From positions 9,238,001-9,302,000 of the forward strand of contig JASJZH010000004.1 in assembly GCA_037178975.1 (NCBI GenBank): DNA of 64,000 nucleotides, in the 5' to 3' direction. Positions within the stretch are counted from its first letter, which is position 1, and every line of letters starts with the position of its first letter. The position numbers were made by a program, and so were the translations under genes. Of this stretch, positions 10,822-22,439 are shown in pieces. Below the pieces are notes generated by a model. The model saw only the letters and a program-made list of their open reading frames with translations. It did not search any database and had not been told where the DNA came from. The stretch is from Oscheius tipulae (Eukaryota; Nematoda; Chromadorea; Rhabditida; Rhabditidae).

Positions 10822-11025
10822 ATGCTGATCAAGCTTCTTCTGGTTTTCTTGTTTGGTAAGTTCAGTGGTCGGAAACGCTAACTAGTTACAGTTGGTTTCA
10901 TCTATGGACTACTCCCTGTCAACTGTGGAGGCATAATTTGTCCCCTCGGGCAGATTTGTCAGAATTCAAATCCACCAAGAAACTGTCATCGGTACTTTTA
11001 CAATCGACAATGGCACTGGATTTGA
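10822..11025 (+). CDS. Secreted four-cysteine peptide, 55 aa
   Basis: Exons 10822-10855 (34 nt) and 10892-11025 with a 36-nt phase-1 intron. Signal peptide MLIKLLLVFLFVGFIYG, then a mature peptide of under 40 residues with C-GGII-C-PLGQI-C-QNSNPPRN-C and an aromatic tail (YFYNRQWHWI). Spacing C-x4-C-x5-C-x8-C matches the core of the peptides at 10071, 47166 and 48045. A weak TATA-like TTTAAATAA lies at 10784-10792, 38 nt before the ATG. No named family recognised. Confidence 0.75.
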
Positions 11026-11174
11026 TAGGTTGTCCGCTCTTCAAAACTGTCAATTTTCAGCACGATTGACGAGCTCCGATGTGGACCCCTTCCACAATGA
11101 TTGATGTGAAAAATTGGCGAAAAATGAAGCTTTCATCGAATGTACACATAATTACTACACAGATCGTAATAAGA

Positions 11175-12359
11175 TTACTTTCCCCAGTAGGGATTGCTTC
11201 CGTAGCTGTAGCCTCCCTGATATCCTCCTCCATAACTGCCGGGGTAGCCTCCACTTCCCGTGTAGCTGCTGCCTCCGTAGCCTCCCATTCCGAAGCGAGG
11301 ACCCATTCCCATTCCGGAACCACTCCAGTAAGAGCCCTGTTGACCGAAACCGGAGCCTGGATAGCCACCGAAACCACTGTTGAAGCTACCGTAGCTTCCC
11401 ATGCGGTTATGGTAGTGTTGGTGGTGGTTACTATGAAAGGTTTGTGAGGTAAACTTGTAGGTATTCTTACAAATGACTGGCGTGACTGGCAGAGGAGCTG
11501 TAGCTTCGCCGCTTTCGTATGTGCTCGGCAGTTGAGAAGGAAAGTACTGAAAACACATTGTACAAAGACTAGTTGGTTTTACAGCCACTTCAGCAAATCA
11601 AGTCTACTTCTCACACAAAGTAGAAAACCCTTTATGTTCAAATGACTGGAAGCAGTCAAGAATATCGTCGACCTATTGGTGTCGGTTGTTCAGTAGGGAA
11701 AAATTTGCACAATTGTGGAAGTAAGAACTGTTGTTGCCGCTGTGAAAGAGCACATGTGGAAAAACGATAAGAGTGGGCTGATTTGCATAATCTTCCGGAA
11801 GCAAAATTGTGTTGTTTTGAAACCCGAAATTGAATGAAGATCATTTGCCAGTCACTTGGCGCATTAATTCTCCAAAAATGTGGTCGCCTTGACTGCTTGA
11901 AACTTGAAGAAATATTTTTCTGTACACTGATTGATATAGCCTGCGGACACGTAAACTTTTTGAACCGGCGGGAGTCCATCGAAAATATCTATGGAAGAGA
12001 GCGAGGGGAAGAGCACCTGTCACCCTAAAGGACAGCTTGAGTCACTTCCAGAGACTTCCAGAGTTTCTCACGTTCTTTCTCCTTGCCGCAAGCTCTTATT
12101 GTTACTTTAATTCTGAACTATGACGGGTATAACAGTTATTCGCTGCAGCGTGTCTCGGAAACATTAGCCGGCTGCTATGCCGAGTTGAAACGGGTGAGAC
12201 ATGTCGAAATGGAACAAATCTGCAAAAAACACAAATCGTAGTGTTTTGAATAGAATGGGCCTACACTCGAACTCTATTGCTGGTGTTTTTGTGCAAAAAA
12301 TAGAAATATTAAAACTTACCAGCTAGAAGAACAGCTACTGTGACCAAAAGAGCTCGCAT
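11175..12359 (-). CDS. Secreted Gly/Tyr/Ser-rich protein, 123 aa
   Basis: Exons 12359-12320 (40 nt), 11546-11471 and 11430-11175; phases 1 and 2 fit and the total is 372 nt. The first intron is unusually long here (773 nt). Signal peptide MRALLVTVAVLLAVLSFSTA, then EHIRKRR (a basic site that a convertase could cut), Ser/His/Tyr stretches, and a long Gly-Tyr-Ser repeat region ending NPYWGK. Gly/Tyr-rich secreted proteins occur among nematode cuticle and antimicrobial peptides; which applies here is unknown. A TATATAAGG box at 12435-12443 lies 84 nt before the ATG. Confidence 0.75.
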
Positions 12360-12443
12360 CTTCTTCCTTCTTTATTCAATTAACTATAGTAGGTGGCAGA
12401 CGTAATGGGCAGTCTGTTGACCGTGCTTACGCTTCCTTATATA

Positions 12444-14454
12444 GTGTACACACTTGCCCAAAAACCTTCAACCATTTCAGCTTCTTATTGTTTTGTCGCG
12501 TCCACACAACAAAGAAGTTGCTGTAATGCTTAGTGCCCCTTACCGAATGATGACGCATTCAATTGGACGAGTAACTGTGTCTATAAGAAGGATTCTTTGT
12601 CTGGTCCAAGTTTCTCTTTGAAAATATTTTATTCAGACAGGTTCTGCTGTCCAAATTGCCTTGATCTCGTATAAGTTAACGACAGGATCTTGTTTGCTAA
12701 TGGGAGAGGGAATCTAGTTGTCGACCCCACAACTATACCCGACTAATAGATTAGAGAGCGAAGTGTAAGGCCAAGACTGGGTCAGCGGACAGCCGATTTT
12801 GCATTGCGCACGCGCACTTTCAACCTGTGCCGAGGGTGAGGGAAGGTCCTCATCCTTGACCAGTATCTCTCACCCTATTCTAATCCAATTAGAAGTTTCT
12901 TTTAGTATAGGATTTCTATTGTGTTTGGGTCAGTGTCGCATCTTTTTGTCGGTCATTGCTAGCTCCTATCATAACTGCTCGTTTGATCCCAAAGGTCGAT
13001 CGTGTGGCTAGACGACACCTCATACATCCTCTGTCAAGCCAATATCGATGAAAATTGGGCGCGCGAAAAAATATTGACAGTTAGAGCTCTGTTTCTCATA
13101 ATCGCCACCATAAGTCTAATATGTTACTGGTTCGGGTTTTCGCTCCTGGTCTCCACGTTTGTCGCGGACGGAAATATAAAGAAAAAGATAAAATCTTGCA
13201 TTCTCTGTTCATAAACTAGATTAAACTATTAGGAACGTGAGATTCCGCAACTAGAGCACCTGTGTACGTGCGCAATGGAGCGGTCACTCAGTCACACCCT
13301 TGCTATTGTTATGTCTCGGGCATAAACTATGGCTATCCTCGCACTGCCCTCAGACGGCTGTCTGACATCTGTCTGCGATATCTCACGAAAATGACTCGGT
13401 AGTGGTCAAAGAGTAGTGGTTGATATTCAGGTTTGTCTTTGTCTTTGGCATCATCCTCATTTCTGTTCCATTCGGAAAGCATATGTTTTCTCCCAATCTC
13501 ATTCAATGCGACTAACTGCCTGATAAATCAAGTGATCTCCCTTTTCTGCTCTTCTGGAAACAGCAGAGACCAGAAAATTTTCTTGGATTCAGTGACTGGA
13601 CCCCTGGTTCGAAGATTTCCTATTAGTGGAATGTATGGAATGCTCTCTATCTCTCTACTAGTGTGACTACGATAAAGCTGCAGAACATTGAAAACTGAAA
13701 GATATTGTGGAAAGTATTCAAGCTTCAACTATTTTTTGATATTTCAGAGAAGTTTCATGTTTAAAAATTAACTGAGTTCTACTAGAATTCTAAATCACGA
13801 ATCTCTTCTGTTTTCTGCTAGCATTTCCCTGCAAAAATCCTTGATGAAACTTTGCCCGAGTTACTGTTTTCACCCTTACTCCTATCACAAGTTTTGGTCG
13901 ACACCACGACTTCGCTTCGTAAAATAGTTTTTGTAACATGTTGTTAAGTAGAAGAAACAGCATTAAGTTGGAGCGTATCTGTTATGCAACACTCCCTGTT
14001 AGCCCCAAAACAATAACACATTGATTATGCTAACCATGCTTCTCTGTTCCTTCCTGCCAAATTGACCTTGAGTTCCTCCCATGCACAGATAGCTTTACCG
14101 GCTATCGTTTCGCTGACGTGTTTCTTTCTCTCTTCTTTATTTTGATCAGCCGTTGGCAGTTTTTCTCGCGCCGACGCACTTCTTAAATATATAGGGGGTT
14201 CCGTGCACGATTCGGTGTTTTTTAAGATGAGAGAGACAGCATTAACGGCAAGGAGAGGCAGCCCCAGCGTCCTACGACCAGTTGGAACGAGTTGCCGGAC
14301 GTGTGGGTTACGAAATCTTCGCGCTGCTTCTTCTGTTTTCCTCGTACCCAGGCCCGTATAAGAGTGCCGCTGTGACGCGGGGCGCTTTAATCGTTCTCAC
14401 GTATCCATTCCTAATCTTGATCTTTCTAGAACTTCCTTTCTCAAACCTTCAAAA
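12444..14454. other. Intergenic stretch, no supported gene
   Basis: Two kilobases between divergent promoters. Open frames here are short, lack splice-linked partners and resemble nothing known to me. A TATATAG string near 14190 may belong to the promoter region of the prolyl 4-hydroxylase. Confidence 0.5.
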
Positions 14455-17400
14455 ATGAAATATTTCCAGAGTTCAGCAACCGCAATGATTCTTCGATTTT
14501 TGACCCTTGCGGTCGCCGTGACCTCCGCTGACCTCTTCACCTCCATTGCGGACATGGAAGCCATGATCGAGTCCGATTCTTATCTGCCGAACGTGATGGA
14601 ACAGTTTGTAAGGGAACAGGAGAATAGGATAGACAGGCTGAAGGGGTAAGTAGACTTCGATAATGTGCTTGATATGCAAAGTTGTAGACTGGTTCTAGAG
14701 TACAAGAAGGGAGCAAAGCCTAAAGCTGAGAGGAATACGGATGTCACTAACCCGATTAGCGCTTTCTTGATCATCAAAGATAAGGTGAGTGTCACTACTG
14801 TACTCTGTTGACTATTATGATCTCTACCCTATTGGTTTTTTGAAAATGCTCGAGCATCCGGCGCCCTTTTTTTTATTACTCAGGAAAGCTCTTCGTAGAG
14901 CTGAGTCTCCTTGAAATATCTGATAACTTGAACCCAGAGTAAACAACTTCAAAGAATCTACCAGTTATCAAGCTTTGGTACTTTTTAATTTGACAACCTT
15001 CTTTGGCACTTGTCAGACCAACTATTATGGTTTTCGGAAAAATGAGTCTGTCAGTTACTCATTGCATCGAAGACACTGACGGAACTAATGATGTGAAATT
15101 CAAGAGAAGGCTAAGCTTAAAGAGACTCTAAATATAGTTTTGGCTTAATTCATTTTCAGCTCCGGCAATGGAAAGGCATCCAAGCACGTATGCAAGAGAA
15201 CAACGCCCAGGAACTGGCGGCTCGTATCGAGAACGGCGACTACGGAGTCATGTATCCGTCTGAAGACGACTTCAAGGGAGCTGCTATTGCTCTTCTCCGT
15301 CTCCAAGACACCTACCGTCTTGATCCCCATGAGTTGGCCGAAGGAAGAATCTACCACGATCAGTTGAACAGAACCCTGGATTCTGGAGACTGCTTCCAGA
15401 TCGGAAAGGCCGCCTACAATGATGAGGACTACTACCACACGGTGCAGTGGATGCTGGAAGCTGAGACTCAGCTCGCCAAGGAAGGAGAAGATGGTGTTGC
15501 CAACCGAGAAGACATATTGGAGTACCTCTCTTTTGCTCTTTACAAGCAAGGAAATCTGAAGCATGCTCTGAAATATGTGGAGGAGCTCGCCACTTTGAGT
15601 GAGTTAATTGGCAGAAAGAGACAAGGATACGAGAAAAAAGCAGGGACAGTTCAAAAAAATTGTAAAACGAGCTGACGAGAGTGGGATTCGAACCCACGCC
15701 TCCGGGGAGACTGGTGCCTAAAACCAGCGCCTTAGACCACTCGGCCATCTCGCCATGTGAGATAGTTATTAAATTTTCGTTGCAGACCCAAAGCACCCAA
15801 GAGCCAAGGGTAACATCAAGTGGTACGAAGATCTTCTAGCCGAGGAGGGAGTCAAGAAGTCCGACATGAGGAAGCATCTTGGGAATATCGAGAATCGTCG
15901 ACCCAGCAGTGTTCTTGGTAATAAGGAAAGAACCATGTACGAGGCTTTGTGCAGGAATGAAGTCCCAAGAGTGAGTTCTCTAGCTTTTGAAAGACGGAAC
16001 AATTTTTCAGAGCCCTAAAGATACATCCAAACTGTACTGCTACTACAAGAGAGGTACCTAGTTTTGATGACGACAGGTCGAAAAAAAACGTCAATGTGAA
16101 AACTGGAACTCTCGTTTTACGTCAAAAGTGGTTGGAGATCTGTCTCAAGCTATTAGAAATGAACTAGTAGTGCTAGAGCTCAGTCACTCTTACAAAAATT
16201 ATGATTCTAACTAGCATTATTCCTAATTCCAATACATCAAAATGGTATAAACCTAGGTTAAAGAAGCTATGTTAATGTTCGTAGTTCAGAAAACAATTTT
16301 TTACCCAGCGATAACGTTTATTCAACTAGTTCAGAATGAGAACTTTAAAACGTCTAGGAGTTTTTCTTGGCTAATCCATCGCAGCCGACGATTTCTTTTC
16401 CTCAGCTAAAAGAAGACCCTGTTTTTCCATTTGGCACTCTGTTCGAAAAACAAACTTCCAACTCTTGACTAATCAATAACGCTCTACTGAAATATATCGT
16501 ATGATCATTGCTTCGCCTCCCAACAGCTGAAAACAATGGTTTTGTTAAATAAAGACCTACAAAAAGATCTCCTTTCAGAGTAGCAGACAGGTCATACATA
16601 CAGTTGTCAACTTTATCCTTCCAGTCTTTACAATTTCCTTAACTTCAATTGTTCAGACCGTCCCTTCCTTGTCTACGCTCCTCTGAAAGTTGAAATTATG
16701 CGGTTCAGTCCGTTGGCAGTTCTGTTCAAGGATGTTGTTCATGACTCGGAAATCGAAGTTATTCAGGAGTTGGCCAAGCCCAGGGTGAGAGGATAATATC
16801 CGTGTTTTATTCCTGTATTCAGTTGGCACGAGCCACAGTTCACGACTCTGCTACTGGAAAACTTGTCCACGCAAGCTACAGAATCAGCAAAAGTGCTTGG
16901 CTGAAGGGATGGGAACATGAGGTGGTTGAAAGAGTTAACAAGAGAATCGATCTGATGACCAACTTGGACATGGACACAGCTGAGGAGCTACAGGTTGGTC
17001 GTTTTCACTGTCACTGTCTCTGCCTCTTTTTTGGTCTTGAACTGCTGACTGAATAACCGTCTTTTCAGATTGCTAACTACGGCATTGGAGGTCACTACGA
17101 TCCTCACTTCGACCATTCCCGCAAGGAAGAAACCAAATCTTTTGAAGGACTCGGTACCGGAAACAGAATAGCGACCGTACTCTTCTACGTAAGCATGACG
17201 TTCTTTTCCTCCCAGTATCTATGTTTTCAGATGAGTCAACCGAAATTCGGAGGTGGAACAGTCTTCACCGATGCCAAATCAACCATCTACCCTAGCAAAA
17301 ATGATGCCCTCTTCTGGTATAATCTGTACAAGCAGGGAGACGGCAATCCTCAGACAAGACACGCTGCTTGTCCCGTCTTGGTTGGAGTCAAATGGGTAAG

Positions 17401-17602
17401 AATTTTGATTTGTTCATATTACATGCGTTTCAAGGTTTCCAATAAGTGGATCCACACCAAGAACCAGGAATTCCGTCGGCCGTGCGGCCTCAAAATCTCG
17501 GACGAGGAGCGATTTGTCGGAGATTTAGGTGTTGGACCTGAGCCTCGTACAGCTCCTAACTTGAGTCCTATTCTTTCAAAAAACATCTGGGAAACTGTCT
17601 AA
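14455..17602 (+). CDS. phy: Collagen prolyl 4-hydroxylase alpha subunit, 568 aa
   Basis: ER-lumen 2-oxoglutarate/iron dioxygenase that makes 4-hydroxyproline in collagen Gly-X-Y chains, working with protein disulfide isomerase (family knowledge). Ten exons: 14455-14645, 14688-14784, 15160-15598, 15786-15970, 16011-16053, 16657-16784, 16823-16993, 17069-17188, 17231-17395, 17435-17602; every junction is in phase. Signal peptide at the N-terminus (second possible start at Met11), then the helical N-domain and a peptide-binding TPR-like region. The catalytic domain has HYDPHFD with iron ligands His431 and Asp433, the third ligand His502 in RHAACPV, and the 2-oxoglutarate Lys512 in VGVKW, ten residues further as in vertebrate enzymes. 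Length is normal for the family. The third intron carries an antisense tRNA-Leu. The last acceptor (TTTCAAG) is slightly weak. Confidence 0.97.
15673..15754 (-). tRNA. tRNA-Leu (anticodon TAG)
   Basis: Read on the minus strand: acceptor GGCGAGA pairing TCTCGTC (one G-U), D arm with A box TGGCCGAGTGG, anticodon stem CTGGT/ACCAG around TTTAGGC (anticodon TAG), a long variable arm typical of leucine tRNAs, T loop GGTTCGAATCC, discriminator A. It lies inside the third intron of the prolyl 4-hydroxylase, antisense to it. Confidence 0.96.
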
Positions 17603-17755
17603 AATCATTTTCTAGTCCCTTCTGTCTGTTTATTCCGATACAAACTTAGTCTCAGTCAAGTAGAGTTCGGAGAATTCAACAATAACGACCATACAAAGTC
17701 TTACGGTACCGATGATTATGGGTTTTATCGCATAATAAAGTCGTTTTAATTGTGG

Positions 17756-18894
17756 CTATTTTCGTACATTTAGTGACCAGATTTCTTTCGTCCTTTGGGG
17801 ACGAAAAATTTTCAATACCCATCGATAGTAGACAGGATTTGTGGCTAGCAGAACTAGGCCACTGACAAGGCTGAATAAGGAGATGGAGGTCAGCCCGACG
17901 TCACTGAGCCCTAAACTTTTTATGTCAGAGACAGCAAGAAAACTGACATTGATATCCGAAACTCTGAGTCCAAACGACATAAACCATCGAGGCTCCAGGC
18001 ACGACTATCAGAAGAATCGGAAGAAAAGCTTGAAAACAGAGTTGAAAAAGAAACTTGCGCTGAATCCTTTTCATGTTTGATGACATGTTGTTGGTACTGA
18101 TTGCTTTAATAGAAGCCGTGAGAAAAAAGGCTGTTAGGGAGGTAAACAGGACAATGTCGAGAGTCATCAGAGGGACGAACTTGGAGATGGATTCGCCTCT
18201 TTCGGCAATCTTGAAGCCAGGGAAAGCGACTAGACGGTCCGTGAAACAGGAGAACTTCTGAAACAATTCAGGCTGGTTGAACTGCTACTGGTCAATTAAA
18301 CGCTAATATTAAAGGCTTAAACAAATTCACAAACATTCTTGTAGGCGTTGATGATCTCCTCAGTATTAACTCGTAGCGTAGCAAATACCGGCCAATTCAC
18401 AATTATCAAAATAACAATAAGAGCCTCACATAGTTTCCAGTTGACCGGCATCGTATCATACCCTCGTACAATTACATATCTGGACAGAAAAAGAAGAACT
18501 ACTGTTGCTTGTTCAACCATCAGCAGAAAAATGGCAAAAACCACGCAATGCATTGCCGAATATAAGTTCTCAAACGGTCCCAAAGCCCCGAAAGCTGGGA
18601 ACGGAACGAACCAGACAGGTTTTGTAATGACACTGACCTAAATTTCAATGTTGAGAAAAGAATAACAGGACATACGAAAATGTCAGCAACAAATGCTGCT
18701 ATTTGATGAATTAGAAGATACCATCTGTAGGTTTTCATCTGTATAGAAGAACGGAAAACGATGCAGTACATCACAAAAATGTTCATGACAATGCTAATAA
18801 CAGCATTCATTTCCAAAATATAGAAATAAACTGCATGGGTTTCTTTGTAATTGTAGTCGAATTCTGGACATTCTACTTGAAAGGTAGTGTTCAT
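17756..18894 (-). CDS. 7TM chemoreceptor, srh/sri-like, 328 aa
   Basis: Exons 18894-18676, 18637-18335, 18257-17948 and 17910-17756; phases consistent. First methionine is at 18894 (MNTTFQVECPEF). Helix 1 is followed by IVFRSSIQMKTYRWYLLIHQ, the typical srh/sri loop. The third cytoplasmic region reads SSNMKRIQRKFLFQL, then CFQAFLPILLIVVPG (helix 6), and the end has LLATNPVYYRWV. These are Str-superfamily hallmarks. Expected to act in the plasma membrane of chemosensory cilia; ligand unknown. Closest local relative is the gene at 22733-24016, which shares all intron positions. Confidence 0.88.
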
Positions 18895-19109
18895 TGGAAT
18901 AAAAACGTGCACACGATTGTTTTTGGAGAACTACCGCATTCTGGGAATATGGCGCGGATTGTGGGAGTATTCTGTGCGTGGATAAATTTTTTGTGCTCAG
19001 AATTTGGTCGGTGAGCAGAGAGAAGGAATGCTTTCTGACCTATATTATCTCCACTGGACCCTGTACCATAGCAGATATCCAAAACCAACAGTTCTTAAAA
19101 GGCTACCAA

Positions 19110-19300
19110 CAACGTATAGCTATGACTACTTCTCTACTTTGTCTTATACTTCTGAATATTTATTGACATTCACCTACTGAGTATTTCCAGTTTCTGGCAG
19201 TCATTCTAGCTGGATTATGGTAAATCAAAATGTCCTCGGAAATACCTCTGCTATAACCAACGCTCAGCTGAGTGATCAAGCACCGCAGGCGTAACAGAAA
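19110..19300 (+). pseudogene. Damaged copy of the 8204-type secreted gene
   Basis: At 19121 ATGACTACTTCTCTACTTTG repeats exon 1 of the 8204 gene almost base for base, giving MTTSLLCLILL, but the donor is lost (CTGAATATT instead of CTCGGTAAT) and the frame stops after three more codons. A TTTCCAG acceptor near 19190 is followed by an open frame (SGSHSSWIMVNQ...) in the phase the family uses. Without a donor it is probably dead. Sequence likeness beyond exon 1 is weak. Confidence 0.45.
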
Positions 19301-19439
19301 AACTGATTCTTCAGCGGGAACAGAAAATCGAACCATCTTCATTTCAAATCATGAGAGGTAATGCAAAGTTTTATTAAAACACCATTCTTACTTCTCCGTG
19401 CGCCTCCATTCTCACAGTGGCTGGTTCGTCTTCACATTT

Positions 19440-19790
19440 TCGTATTCAGTTTCAAATACACAGGCCTCTCAGAAAGATTTACATAACATGTTCACCATTC
19501 CGACCAATTCGAAGCCACGCTTTCGTTTACCCTTCGGAAGTTGCCACATCCCACTTTTTAACTTTTCCAGTTTTGCAGCTCATATTTTTACAATACACAA
19601 CAGCTTATACACGCCACAAAAACACCGATCTCTCAGAAAGTATTATACGTAGCATTTACACAGTCCACTCCGGCCAACCAGAAGCCACATTTTGTCCTTC
19701 CCGGTTTCTACAATCTTTCCACATTCCACGCTACAAGTCTTCTCGTAGTTTCGCAACTCAAATTTTTGTGTTTTATTTTCACGGCTGTAG
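19440..19790 (+). repeat. Imperfect tandem duplication, about 165 bp units
   Basis: Two diverged units share CTCTCAGAAAG, CGAAGCCAC.TTT / CAGAAGCCACATTTT, TTGCCACATCCCA / TTCCACATTCCA and a TT(C)GCA(G/A)CTCA block, at about 19471-19600 and 19635-19780. A 139-codon open frame through it is a by-product of low stop density. No gene signals. Confidence 0.5.
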
Positions 19791-19808
19791 TTGCGAGATA
19801 TGGATTTG

Positions 19809-20960
19809 TCATTGTGAACTTATAATGATTGAGTGAATCCTAGTTGATGTAGCAGCGCGAATCATAGATGATATGCGGTACGTTTTGTTCATAAGTATTA
19901 AGACAATTCCACCAGATATCCCGAGCAGTGAAAAGCAAGTGAAACAGATCTCGTTTATGACTGAAATTTGATCTAACCGTGGTAGAACTCACAACTCACG
20001 GGGTATTGAATAAAGTTCCAAACTAATTGCAGCACCTCCGAGGATTGCTGGAACAACAATGAAGAACAGTGGTGCAGCTGTTTGGAAAATGAGTTGAGTG
20101 AAAAGACGTCTTTGCATTCGTCGAAGCTGATCGGACATTGCATTAACATTAACAGCTTTGGCTGTAGCCAAGGAGAAGGGAACCATGAAGAGTGTGAAGT
20201 TGATTGAATCCAGGATCCACACCAGTACGATTTTGGAAAAACATTCTGTTTTGTCGTAAGCTAGGAGACCGGGAAAGGTGAGCATACTTTCCTTTATGCA
20301 AGTATATTCCTGAAAAATTACTGATCTGGGCAACGAAAGTTGTTTTTGCCATATTTATAAATAGACTTCACGCAATACATTGCTCAAAATAACTAAAACA
20401 TCTGTCAAACTCATACCATCTTCCACTTGAACAGAACTTGCTCCGTGTTATCAGGTAGAGATGTCGAAACAAAATAGTTTGCAAAGCATGTCGCATAATT
20501 GTAGACCAAGATCAACTTGCACCACCAGGGGAAGAATTTCATCCCGTGTACATGCACATAGCGATAGACAAACAGATGAAACAGTGATACACATGCCAGG
20601 GTAATAAAAAGCTGTCCAGTGCCTACAGCATTCGTTACCGGGATGAAGTTTTTCCCATAACCGGTCATGTAGCCCATGGGAAATGGCCATAGAAATACTG
20701 GCTTAGCAAGAAAGGAAATCTTGAAGTTGCACATTCCAAATGGAAAAAATGGAAAGACTCACGTAAATGTCCCCTGCACAGGCGATTATCTGGTGCCACA
20801 GCAGGTACCATCTATATGTTTTCATCTGTAGCGGTGAGCGAAAAACAATGCAGAACATAACGTAAGGATGAATGATTAGCGAGAACCCTGAGATTACGTT
20901 CAGGAAATAATAGTAGAGCGTGGTATGCTGACTCATATCAAACTCAAGACAAATGATCAT
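19809..20960 (-). CDS. 7TM chemoreceptor, srh/sri-like, 320 aa
   Basis: Exons 20960-20763, 20719-20417, 20309-20000 and 19960-19809, all in phase. Starts MIICLEFDMSQHTT; helix 1 then IVFRSPLQMKTYRWYLLWHQ; WPFPMGYMTGYG before helix 3; SDQLRRMQRRLFTQL and IFQTAAPLFFIVVPA at helix 6; NKTYRISSMIRAA at the tail. It has the same four-exon plan as its neighbours and is the intact parent-type of the adjoining pseudogene at 21319-22287. Predicted sensory receptor; ligand unknown. Confidence 0.88.
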
Positions 20961-21318
20961 TGTTTTGCTGCAAAGTTAGACTCAGCTTCTAACAAAACAG
21001 TGAAGGCATGTGAACAGAATTGTGGGAAATAAATACTTTAGGCGTGTTTCGGGCCTGCTGATTTTCTAATTATCGCAGGAATTCATCTCTGCATGAGAAG
21101 GCTCTATTTAAATAGACCACATCGGTAGGAAGACAGGTGAAAATTCAGCGCAGGCGGATCAAAAAATAGAAAACGAATGGAAAAAGAGGTTATTCCATAA
21201 GTTAGTAAGTTACTTCCAAATGATTTTTTCACGATCACACAGCGGAATGTTCTGTTGCACAAATGTGTATCCTGATATTTTTATTTAGCCATGATTGAAA
21301 ACCATTGTTGCGTATATT

Positions 21319-22287
21319 TCATTGAACGCTAATAATATTTGACTGCACTCTAGTTGAAGTTGCATCACGAATTATGGATGTAATACGATACGACTTGTTC
21401 ATGAGTATCAACACAATTCCACCAGATACCCCTAGAAGTGAGAAGCTTGTGATGCAAATTTCGTTTATAACTGAAAGCTTGTTGACTTAAGCTCAAACTC
21501 GTAACTCACAGGGAAATGAAAACCGTTCGAGACTAACAGCAGTGCATCTAAGGATTGCTGGGACAACAATGAAGAACAATGGTGCCTTTGAAAAACAATG
21601 GTGCCTTTTGAAAAAAACATTCTGTTTTGTCATATGCTGTGAGACCAGGAAACGTGAAAATATTTTCATCTATGCAGGTGTATTCCTGAAAGAGCACGCA
21701 TTTTCCATTACTGGATATATAAGAGATAGAGTAAGAATATCCCAACTTTTTGCCACTTGAGCAATACTTCCTCTGTATTATCTGGCAGATACATTGCCAC
21801 GAAGTAGTTTGCAATACATGTAGCATAGTTATGTATCAAGATAAGTTTGCACCACCAAGGAAATGACTTCGACCCTTTGACATAAAAGTAACGGTAGACA
21901 AATAAGTGAAGAAGAGATACACAGGAACTAGTAAGAAAAAATTGTCCAAGACCTTCGGCGTGCGTTACAGGAATAAAGTCTTACCCGTAGCCTAACAATA
22001 AACCCATGGGTAGTGGCCAGAAAAAAACAGGCTTAGCTAAGAAGGAAATCTCAAGTTACCAAAATTAGGTAAACAAGGAAAATACTTGCATACATATCTC
22101 CCGCACAGGCGACAATCTGATGCCAAAGAAGGTACCATCGATAGGTTTTCATCTGAATCGGAGAACGGAATACAATGCAGTACATTACGTAAGGATGGAC
22201 GATTAGCGAGAACACCGATAGCACACTTAGAAAATAATCGCAGAAGGAGGTATGCCGACTCATATTGAATGGGGGACACTCGATCAT
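21319..22287 (-). pseudogene. srh/sri-like chemoreceptor pseudogene
   Basis: Tandem copy of the 19809-20960 gene. Exon 1 is intact from ATG 22287 (MIECPPFNMSRHTS) through YRWYLLWHQ, but its donor is GCAAGT rather than GT. In exon 2 the parent codons GGG AAA AAC are GGG TAA GAC, a stop. In exon 3 roughly 150 bp coding helix 5 to helix 6 are gone, and a short motif (ACAATGGTGCCTTT) is repeated at the join. The final exon is still recognisable and ends at 21319. Not able to encode a receptor. Confidence 0.85.
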
Positions 22288-22439
22288 TTTCACACTCGAT
22301 CACGAGCTTTTACATTGGAGCTGTTTCTAACTGGATAAGGGAATCGGTACGAATCGTGTGAAATGAACACCTGCATACTTGACTGATTGGTTTGTCCATT
22401 ATCGCAATTCGTCAGCTTTGAGGAAAACTTTTCAACCAG

